Shown here one piece after another: positions 18,471 through 25,190 of a DNA stretch of 64,000 bases (its first letter is position 1; each line of letters starts with the position of its first letter). Origin of the DNA: Burkholderiaceae bacterium (GTDB taxonomy: Bacteria > Pseudomonadota > Gammaproteobacteria > Burkholderiales > Burkholderiaceae_C); NCBI GenBank assembly GCA_017992055.1, contig JAGOPK010000013.1, positions 62,001 through 126,000 of the forward strand. The letters run 5' to 3'. The notes beneath the pieces are model-generated. The model ran no database searches. It was not told the origin of the DNA and saw nothing but the letters and a program-made list of their open reading frames with translations. Position numbers and translations under genes: made by a program.

Positions 18471-19343
18471 ATGAGCGATGCCCCGTCCCGCACCCACTGC
18501 GCCAACTGCGGCCAGCCGCTGCCGCAGCCGCCGCTGCCCTTCTGCGGCCACTGCGGCCAGGAGACGCGGCTGCGCGCGCCCACGCTGGTGGAGTTTCTGC
18601 AGCAGTTTGGCGGTGCCTATTTGTCCACCGAGGGCGCGCTGTGGCGCTCGCTGAAGCTGCTGCTGCTGAAACCCGGCGCGCTGACGGTGGAATACCTGCG
18701 CGGCCGGCGCCGCCACTATGTGCTGCCGCTGCGCCTGTACCTGACCATCAGCGTGCTGGTGCTGCTGGCCATGCGCCTGATGGCCCATGTGGATCTGAAC
18801 ATCGACGACGTGCGCAGCAAGATCGACGGCAAGCCGCGCCAGATGCAGATGGACATGCTGGGCGGCAAGGCCGGGCTGCGCGACGGCCAGTTTTATTGCC
18901 ACGACCTGCCGGCCTGGCTGTGCGCCCGGCTGAAGGCGCGGCTGGACGTCTCGCCCGAGACCCTGGTGCGCCAGGCCAGTGGCCTGGGCGAGCGCTTCGT
19001 CGGCAACCTGGGCACGGCCATGTTTGTGCTGCTGCCCAGCTTTGCGCTGTGGCTGAAGCTGGCCTACTGGAACCGCCGGCTGCGCTACACCGAACACCTG
19101 ATCACGGCCCTGCACCTGCATGCGTTCTGGTTCCTGATGATGGGGCTGATGCTCAGTGGCCAGGCCTGGCTGCTGGTGCCGGCCCTGCTGGCGATCCCGG
19201 TCTATGGCTGGCTGGCGCTGGGCCGGGTCTACCAGGACCGGCGGCGCTGGCGCCTGCCGCGGGTGCTGCTGATCGGCACGGCCCAGGCCACGGCGCTGTC
19301 GCTGGCCATGGCCGGGCTGGGGCTCTACACCCTGCTGGCCTGA
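18471..19343 (+). CDS. DUF3667 zinc-ribbon membrane protein
   Basis: A 290-residue protein with an N-terminal zinc ribbon (C10, C13, C25, C28: CANCGQ and CGHCGQ). A conserved cytoplasmic helix follows (TLVEFLQQFGGAYLSTEGALWRSLKLLLLKPGALTVEYLRGRRRHYVLPLRLYL, residues about 37-90). Four to five membrane spans lie at about 90-105, 180-195, 215-260 and 265-288. The motif LLLKPG...EYLRGRR.RY..P..LY is the hallmark of DUF3667. Function is unknown. It sits between the ATPase/permease genes and the binding-protein gene of one ABC importer but on the opposite strand, so it splits that system. It converges on the binding-protein gene with the stops 7 bp apart. Confidence 0.85.
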   Translation: MSDAPSRTHCANCGQPLPQPPLPFCGHCGQETRLRAPTLVEFLQQFGGAYLSTEGALWRSLKLLLLKPGALTVEYLRGRRRHYVLPLRLYLTISVLVLLAMRLMAHVDLNIDDVRSKIDGKPRQMQMDMLGGKAGLRDGQFYCHDLPAWLCARLKARLDVSPETLVRQASGLGERFVGNLGTAMFVLLPSFALWLKLAYWNRRLRYTEHLITALHLHAFWFLMMGLMLSGQAWLLVPALLAIPVYGWLALGRVYQDRRRWRLPRVLLIGTAQATALSLAMAGLGLYTLLA

Positions 19344-19350
19344 GACGGCT

Positions 19351-20349
19351 TCACTTGGCCTTGGGCTGGGCGTCGTCGACCTTGACCGTGAACTTGCCGC
19401 CCAGGATGGCCGCCTCCTTGGCCTTGACCTTGGCCTGCAGCTCGGCCGGCACCTTCTTCTCGAAGCTGCCCAGCGGGCTCAGGCTGCTGCCCTTGTGCTT
19501 CATCATCGAGTAGGGGCCGTAGTCCTCGGGCTTGAACTTGCCCTCCTTCACCGCCTTGATGGCCGCGTCGATGCTGGGCTCCATGTGCCACAGGGCCGAG
19601 GCCACCACGGTGTCGGGATAGTCCTTCTGCGTGTCGATGACGTTGCCGATGGCCAGCACCTTGCGTTCCTTGGCCGCGTCGCTGACGCCAAAGCGCTCGG
19701 CGTACATCAGGTCGGCGCCCTTGTCGATCATCGCGAAGGCGGCCTCCTTGGCCTTGGGCGGATCGAACCAGCTGTTGATGAAGCTGATGCTGAACTCGAC
19801 CTTCGGATTGACCTCCTTGGCGCCGGCGATGAAGGCATTCATCAGCCGGTTGACCTCGGGGATGGGATAGCCGCCGACCATGCCGATCTTGTTGGACTTG
19901 GTCATGCCGCCGGCGATCATGCCGCTCAGGTAGGCCGGCTCCTGGATGTAGTTGTCGAACACCGCGAAGTTGGGCGCCTGCGGCTTGCCGCTGCTGCCCA
20001 GCAGGAAGCTGACCTTGGGATAGTCCTTGGCCACCTTGCGCGCGGCGGCCTCCACCGCGAAGGCCTCGCCGACGATCAGCTGGTTGCCCTTCTCGGCGTA
20101 CTGGCGCATCACGCGCTCGTAGTCGGCATTGGCCACGTTCTCGCTGAACTGGTACTCGATCTCGCCCCGCGCCACCGCGGCCTTCAGCGCCTTGTCGATG
20201 CGGCTGACCCATTGCTGCTCCACCGGCACGGTGTAGATCGCGGCGACCTTGAGCTTGGCCTGGGCGGCGGCGGGGCCGGCGGCGGCCAGCAGGGCGGCTG
20301 CGGCGGCCACGGCGGGCAGGGCGATCAGGGCACGACGGACAGCAGACAT
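19351..20349 (-). CDS. BMP-family ABC transporter substrate-binding protein
   Basis: A 332-residue periplasmic binding protein of the Bmp/Med family. After a signal peptide (about residues 1-29, ending AAA-QAK) come KVAAIYTVPVEQQWVSRIDKAL, YIQEPAYLSGMIAGGMTKSNKIGMVGGYPIPEVNRL and SWFDPPKAKEAAFAMIDKGADLMY, all family blocks. The family binds purine nucleosides and similar ligands. I start it at the ATG at 20349, which has AGGAG 8 bp upstream, rather than an in-frame TTG at 20355. It serves the ATPase and permeases at 14836-18441, from which it is separated by the DUF3667 gene, and must have its own promoter. Confidence 0.94.
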   Translation of the reverse strand: MSAVRRALIALPAVAAAAALLAAAGPAAAQAKLKVAAIYTVPVEQQWVSRIDKALKAAVARGEIEYQFSENVANADYERVMRQYAEKGNQLIVGEAFAVEAAARKVAKDYPKVSFLLGSSGKPQAPNFAVFDNYIQEPAYLSGMIAGGMTKSNKIGMVGGYPIPEVNRLMNAFIAGAKEVNPKVEFSISFINSWFDPPKAKEAAFAMIDKGADLMYAERFGVSDAAKERKVLAIGNVIDTQKDYPDTVVASALWHMEPSIDAAIKAVKEGKFKPEDYGPYSMMKHKGSSLSPLGSFEKKVPAELQAKVKAKEAAILGGKFTVKVDDAQPKAK

Positions 20350-20420
20350 CGGCAACTCCTAGTGTTTGGGCAGGGTGGTGCGAGTATCGCAACAAGCGTG
20401 CCATCGGCGGCGCGGCGCGG

Positions 20421-20440
20421 GCTGCGCTCAGCTGCGCTTA
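20421..20440 (+). repeat. Tandem 10-bp direct repeat in the BMP/yjgN-like divergent promoter
   Basis: GCTGCGCTCA is followed directly by GCTGCGCTTA (one mismatch), 72 bp from the BMP gene start and 76 bp from the DUF898 gene start. One helical turn per unit suits adjacent sites for a regulator, but no protein can be named. Confidence 0.3.
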
Positions 20441-20515
20441 GACTGGCCCGGCGAAGCAGACGGCACCGGGACACCGGGCACGTGCTGCCGCGATCAAGGC
20501 TCACAGGGAGGAACC

Positions 20516-21697
20516 ATGGACTTCACCGCATTGCGGTTCGGCGCGCTGTCGTCGGCGCCGCCCGCGGGCGCTGGCATCGGCACCGACGCGCCGCGCCGGC
20601 TGGACCTGCGCTTCACCGGCTCGGGCAGCGAGTACTGGCGCATCTGGCTGGTCAATCTGTTGCTGACCCTGGTGACGCTGACGCTGTATGCGCCGTTTGC
20701 CAAGGTGCGCCGCCTGCGCTGGCAGTACGCCAACACCCTGGTCGACGGCCAGGCGCTGGGCTTTCATGGCGACCCGTGGAAGATGCTGCGCGGCCATCTG
20801 CTGATCCTGGTGTTCGGGGCCTGCTATCTGGGCGCCGGGCAGTTCTCGGCGCTGGCCGGTCTGGTGGCCGCCGGGGCCCTGGCCGCGCTGTGGCCGGCGC
20901 TGTGGCAGGCCTCGCTGCGCTTTCGCCTGGCCAATACCAGCTGGCGCGGCGTCAGGCTGCATTTCAGCGGCACGGTGGGCGGCGCCTACCTGGCGCTGGC
21001 GCCGATGCTGCTGCCGGCCGCGCTGTTCCTGGCGGCCCTGGTCTGGCCGGCGGAGCCGGACGAGCCCGTGCCCTGGGTGCTGGGCTTGTCGCCGCTGCTG
21101 GTGGGCCTGCTGTTTCCGTGGGTGGCCTTTCGGGCTCGGCGCTACCAGCATGAGCATTACCACTGGGCCGGCCAGACCACGCGGCTGGAGACCACGCTGG
21201 GCGCGTTCTACGGCCTGTGGCTGCGCGCGGGCATGATCAGCGGGCTGCCGCTGTTCGTGGCGGGCCTGCTGGCGGCGGTGCTGTTGCCGGCCCTGGGGCA
21301 GCGCAGCGGCGGCATGGCCGCCGCCGGTGTGCTGCTGACCGGCCTGCTGGCGGTGCTGGCCTATCTGTTGGCGCTGATCGTCGGCCAGGCCTATCTGATC
21401 TCGCGCCAGCAGAACCTGGTGTGGGGCAGCACGCGGTCCGACGCGCTGCAGTTTCACAGCGCGCTGGCGATGCGCGAGCTGTGGCCGCTGCTGGGCCGCA
21501 ACCTGCTGTTCACCGCGCTGACGCTGGGCCTGTACTGGCCCTTTGCCTGGGTGCAACTGCTCAGGATGCGCCTGCAAGCGGTGAGCGTGCAGGCCCAGGG
21601 CGATCCGGCGACCTGGGTGGCGACGCTGCGCGCATCCGAGGGCAGCGCGGCCGGTGAGGCCGCCGGCGACCTGCTGGATATTGACGTCGGCCTGTGA
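20516..21697 (+). CDS. DUF898 (YjgN-like) polytopic membrane protein
   Basis: A 393-residue inner-membrane protein of the DUF898/YjgN family, unknown in function. It shows the family's duplicated unit: LDLRFTGSGSEYWRIWLVNLLLTLVTLTLYAPFAKVRRLRWQYANTLVDG near residues 27-75, and a related LLGRNLLFTALTLGLYWPFAWVQLLRMRL near 325-355. Between these are six or so further spans. A strong ribosome-binding site (AGGGAGGA) precedes the ATG at 20516. It is followed 22 bp later by an M48 protease gene, a pairing common for this family, so the two probably form an operon and a protease/membrane-substrate relation is plausible. Confidence 0.9.
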   Translation: MDFTALRFGALSSAPPAGAGIGTDAPRRLDLRFTGSGSEYWRIWLVNLLLTLVTLTLYAPFAKVRRLRWQYANTLVDGQALGFHGDPWKMLRGHLLILVFGACYLGAGQFSALAGLVAAGALAALWPALWQASLRFRLANTSWRGVRLHFSGTVGGAYLALAPMLLPAALFLAALVWPAEPDEPVPWVLGLSPLLVGLLFPWVAFRARRYQHEHYHWAGQTTRLETTLGAFYGLWLRAGMISGLPLFVAGLLAAVLLPALGQRSGGMAAAGVLLTGLLAVLAYLLALIVGQAYLISRQQNLVWGSTRSDALQFHSALAMRELWPLLGRNLLFTALTLGLYWPFAWVQLLRMRLQAVSVQAQGDPATWVATLRASEGSAAGEAAGDLLDIDVGL

Positions 21698-21719
21698 GGC
21701 CGTTGAGACCGCGCCGCCC

Positions 21720-22787
21720 ATGCCCGCCCCGCACCCGCCGCTGCCGTTGAACGCCGACTATTTCGACGGCCTCAGCGCCCAGTCACGGCCGGTGCGGTTG
21801 TCGCGACAGGGCGGTGAGCTGGTCATCGACGGCGACGGCCTGCAGCGCCGCGTGGCCTGGCGCCGCGTGTCCTGGCCCGAGCGCAGCCGCCATGGCCGGC
21901 GCCAGGCCTATCTGCCCGACCATGGCCTGCTGGTGGCCGGCGATGCCGCCGCCTGGGACGACTGGCTGGCCGCGCATGGCGGCGGGCCGGGCTGGGTCAA
22001 CCGCTGGATCCTCAGCTGGCGCGGCGTGCTGGCGGCCCTGGTGCTGGCCCTCGCGCTGGCGCCGCTGGCCTGGCTGTACGGCCTGCCGGCCCTGGCGCGT
22101 GGCGTGCTGGCTTTTGTGCCGGCCAGCGTGGACCTGCAGCTGGGCCAGGCCGCGCTGGCCCAGATCGAGCGCGAGATGCTGCGGCCCAGCGCCCTGCCCG
22201 AGGCCCAGCAGGCCCAGCTGCGCCAGCGCTTTGCCCAGGCCGTGCAGCGCGCCGATGCGCAGCGCCAGCGCCGCGGCCGGCCGCCGCTGCCGGCCTACCA
22301 GCTGCACTTCCGCGCCACACCCGAGCGCGGCATCGGCGCCAATGCCTTTGCGCTGCCGGGCGGGCAGATCGTCATCACCGATGCGCTGGTGCAACTGCTG
22401 GCCGACCGGCCCGAGGTCATCGACGGCGTGCTGGCCCATGAGCTGGGCCACATCCAGCACCGCCACGGCATGCGCCTGTTGGTGCAGGGCGCGGTGGTGT
22501 CCGGCGTCAGCGCCCTGGTGCTGGGCGATGTGTCCTCGCTGCTGGCGGCGCTGCCGGTGCTGCTGGGCCATGCGGCCTATTCGCGCGGCTTCGAGTTCGA
22601 GGCCGATGCCGAGGCCGCCCGGCTGCTGCGCGCCAACGGCCATGCGCCCGAGGTCATGGCCCTGCTGTTCGAGCGGCTGCGCGCCGGGCCGGCGTCCGAG
22701 GGCGGGCGCATCGAGCTGCCCATCGGCCTGGCCACGCATCCGCCCGATGCCGAACGGCTGCGCCGCATGCGGGCGGTGGCCGACTAA
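21720..22787 (+). CDS. M48-family membrane metallopeptidase
   Basis: A 355-residue zinc protease. The catalytic motif is LAHELGHIQHRHG with H240, E241 and H244, and the third ligand is probably E294 in FEFEADAEAA. The N-terminal 95 residues form a soluble domain, and one or two spans follow (about 100-120). The protease domain contains the hydrophobic segments typical of M48. The ATG at 21720 is preferred to one at 21654, which lies within the preceding gene. It follows the DUF898 gene by 22 bp on the same strand. Its substrates are unknown; related M48 proteins act in envelope quality control. Confidence 0.9.
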   Translation: MPAPHPPLPLNADYFDGLSAQSRPVRLSRQGGELVIDGDGLQRRVAWRRVSWPERSRHGRRQAYLPDHGLLVAGDAAAWDDWLAAHGGGPGWVNRWILSWRGVLAALVLALALAPLAWLYGLPALARGVLAFVPASVDLQLGQAALAQIEREMLRPSALPEAQQAQLRQRFAQAVQRADAQRQRRGRPPLPAYQLHFRATPERGIGANAFALPGGQIVITDALVQLLADRPEVIDGVLAHELGHIQHRHGMRLLVQGAVVSGVSALVLGDVSSLLAALPVLLGHAAYSRGFEFEADAEAARLLRANGHAPEVMALLFERLRAGPASEGGRIELPIGLATHPPDAERLRRMRAVAD

Positions 22788-22824
22788 AATCCAGGGTTCT
22801 CCCTCACCCGCCCGCGCGGTCGGT

Positions 22825-22839
22825 GGCCCGCGACGGGCC
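22825..22839 (+). terminator. GC hairpin after the M48 gene, no U-tract
   Basis: GGCCCG and CGGGCC form a perfect 6-bp stem with a 3-nt loop, 37 bp after the M48 stop and 58 bp before purB. No T run follows, so intrinsic termination is uncertain. Confidence 0.25.
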
Positions 22840-22897
22840 GCCCCAGGCCGCGCGCACGCCTGCCAGCGCCCGCCCACCGGCCTGTCCGCACCACGCC

Positions 22898-24268
22898 ATG
22901 ACCTCACTCTCCGCCATCTCCGCCCTGTCGCCGCTGGACGGCCGCTATGCCAACCGACTGGCCACGCTGCGCCCGCTGATGAGCGAGTTCGGCCTGATGC
23001 ACCGCCGCGTGCAGGTCGAGATCGAATGGTTCATCGCGCTGTCGGATGCCGGCCTGGCCGAGTTCAAGCCGCTGGCCGAGGCCACGCGCGGCTATCTGCG
23101 TGGCCTGGTGGCGCGCTTCTCCGAGGCCGATGCCCAGGCCATCAAGGACATCGAGCGCACCACCAACCACGACGTCAAGGCCGTCGAATACTGGCTGAAG
23201 GCGCGCTTCAAGGGCCATGCCGACCTGGAGGCGGCGGCCGAGTTCGTGCACTTCGCCTGCACCAGCGAGGACATCAACAACACCAGCCATGCGCTGATGC
23301 TGAAGGCCGCGCGCGAGCAGGTGCTGCTGCCGGCGCTCGACGGCGTGATCGCCACGCTGCGCGCCATGGCCCACCGCCTGGCCGAGCTGCCCATGCTCAG
23401 CCGCACCCATGGCCAGACCGCCAGCCCCACCACGGTGGGCAAGGAGGTGGCCAATGTGGTGGCGCGCCTGAGCGCGGCGCGCGAGCGCATCGCCGGCGTG
23501 CAGCTGCTGGCCAAGATGAACGGCGCGGTCGGCAACTACAACGCCCACCTGGCGGCCTATCCCGACTGCGACTGGCCGGCCTTCAGCCGCCTGGTGGTGG
23601 AGCAGCGCCTGGGCCTGGCCTTCAACCCCTACACCATCCAGATCGAGCCGCACGACTACATGGCCGAGCTGTTTGATGCGGTGACGCGCGCCGACACCAT
23701 CCTGATCGACTGGTGCCGCGACGTCTGGGGCTACATCTCGCTGGGCTTCTTCAAGCAGAAGCTCAAGGACGGCGAGGTCGGCAGCAGCACCATGCCGCAC
23801 AAGGTCAACCCGATCGACTTCGAGAATGCCGAGGGCAACTTCGGCCTGGCCAATGCGCTGCTGACGCACCTGAGCCAGAAGCTGCCGATCAGCCGCTGGC
23901 AGCGCGACCTGACCGACAGCACGGTGCTGCGCAACATGGGCGTGGCGCTGGGCTATGCGGTGCTGGGCCTGGACAGCCTGGCCAAGGGCCTGGGCAAGCT
24001 GCAGACCAACGAAGCCGCGCTGGCCGACGACCTGGACAACGCCTGGGAGGTGATGGCCGAGGCCATCCAGACCGTGATGCGCCGCCACGGCCTGCCCGAG
24101 CCCTACGAGCAGCTCAAGGCCTTCACCCGCGGCCAGCCGATGACGCGCGAGCTGATGCAGGGCTTTGTGGCCAAGCTGGACCTGCCGGCCGACGAGAAGA
24201 CGCGCCTGCTGGCCATGACCCCGGCCAGCTACACCGGCCTGGCGGCGACGCTGGCCAAGGGCGTCTGA
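22898..24268 (+). CDS. purB: Adenylosuccinate lyase
   Basis: Catalyses two fumarate-releasing steps of purine synthesis (SAICAR to AICAR and adenylosuccinate to AMP). Its 456 residues match the E. coli-type PurB. The fumarase/aspartase superfamily signature GSSTMPHKVNP (about 294-304) carries the catalytic loop. The AMP-site histidine is in LPMLSRTHGQTASP (about 160-173), and TSEDINNTSHAL is also present. The ATG at 22898 agrees with the family start MTSLSAISALSPLDGRY. The stop is 2 bp before the pyrF start, so a purine gene and a pyrimidine gene share one transcript here. Confidence 0.97.
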   Translation: MTSLSAISALSPLDGRYANRLATLRPLMSEFGLMHRRVQVEIEWFIALSDAGLAEFKPLAEATRGYLRGLVARFSEADAQAIKDIERTTNHDVKAVEYWLKARFKGHADLEAAAEFVHFACTSEDINNTSHALMLKAAREQVLLPALDGVIATLRAMAHRLAELPMLSRTHGQTASPTTVGKEVANVVARLSAARERIAGVQLLAKMNGAVGNYNAHLAAYPDCDWPAFSRLVVEQRLGLAFNPYTIQIEPHDYMAELFDAVTRADTILIDWCRDVWGYISLGFFKQKLKDGEVGSSTMPHKVNPIDFENAEGNFGLANALLTHLSQKLPISRWQRDLTDSTVLRNMGVALGYAVLGLDSLAKGLGKLQTNEAALADDLDNAWEVMAEAIQTVMRRHGLPEPYEQLKAFTRGQPMTRELMQGFVAKLDLPADEKTRLLAMTPASYTGLAATLAKGV

Positions 24269-24270
24269 GC

Positions 24271-25110
24271 ATGCGCTTCAACGACCGTCTGGCTGCGGCC
24301 CAGCAGCGCGCCGACTCGATGCTGTGCGTGGGCCTGGACCCCGAGCCGGGCAAGTTTCCCGGCGCCTGGAAGGGCGATGCCAGCCGCATCGCCGACTTCT
24401 GCTGCGCCATCGTCGATGCCACCAAGGACCTGGTCTGCGCCTTCAAGCCGCAGATTGCCTACTTCGCCGCCCACCGCGCCGAAGACCAGCTCGAACGCCT
24501 GATGGCCCATGTGCGCCGCGTCGCGCCCGAGGTGCCGGTGATCCTGGATGCCAAGCGTGGCGACATCGGCAGCACCGCCGAGCAGTACGCGCGCGAGGCC
24601 TTCGAGCGCTACCAGGCCGATGCGGTGACCCTGTCGCCCTACATGGGCTTCGATTCCATCGAGCCCTATCTGCGCTGGGACGGCCGTGGCCTGATCCTGC
24701 TGTGCCGCACCAGCAACCCCGGTGGCAGCGACCTGCAGGCCCAGACCCTGGCCTCGGGCGAGAAGGTCTACGAGATGGTGGCCCGCCTGGCCGCCGGCGA
24801 CTGGAACCGCCATGGCCTGGACAACCGCCTGGGCCTGGTGGTCGGCGCCACCTTTCCGGCCGAAATCGCCCGCGTGCGCGAGCTGGCACCGACGCTGCCG
24901 CTGCTGATCCCCGGCGTCGGCGCCCAGGGCGGCGATGCCCAGGCCACGGTGCGTGCCGGCCTGGTGCGCGATGCCGCGGGCCGGACCACCGGGCCCATCG
25001 TCGTCAACTCCAGCCGCGCCGTGCTCTATGCCTCGGCCGGCGACGACTTTGCCAGTGCCGCCCGCGCCGCGGCCCAGGCCACGCGACAGGCCCTGAACGC
25101 GGCACGCTGA
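24271..25110 (+). CDS. pyrF: Orotidine 5'-phosphate decarboxylase (long, type 2)
   Basis: Makes UMP from OMP, the last step of pyrimidine synthesis. The 279 residues fit the longer type 2 family found in mycobacteria and many Betaproteobacteria. The catalytic DAKRGD is at 93-98 (K95), preceded by the FKPQIAYF substrate loop, and the phosphate-binding end is IPGVGAQGGD. The ATG is 2 bp after the purB stop, so expression is coupled. The other pyrimidine gene in the window, pyrE, is 25 kb away, so the pathway genes are dispersed. Confidence 0.97.
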   Translation: MRFNDRLAAAQQRADSMLCVGLDPEPGKFPGAWKGDASRIADFCCAIVDATKDLVCAFKPQIAYFAAHRAEDQLERLMAHVRRVAPEVPVILDAKRGDIGSTAEQYAREAFERYQADAVTLSPYMGFDSIEPYLRWDGRGLILLCRTSNPGGSDLQAQTLASGEKVYEMVARLAAGDWNRHGLDNRLGLVVGATFPAEIARVRELAPTLPLLIPGVGAQGGDAQATVRAGLVRDAAGRTTGPIVVNSSRAVLYASAGDDFASAARAAAQATRQALNAAR

Positions 25111-25190
25111 GCCTGCCGCGCCGGCCCTGGGGCAAGCCCGCAGCCTGGCCGGCGGTGCTTCGGCGACACTGAAGGCGCACACCCCCCGGC

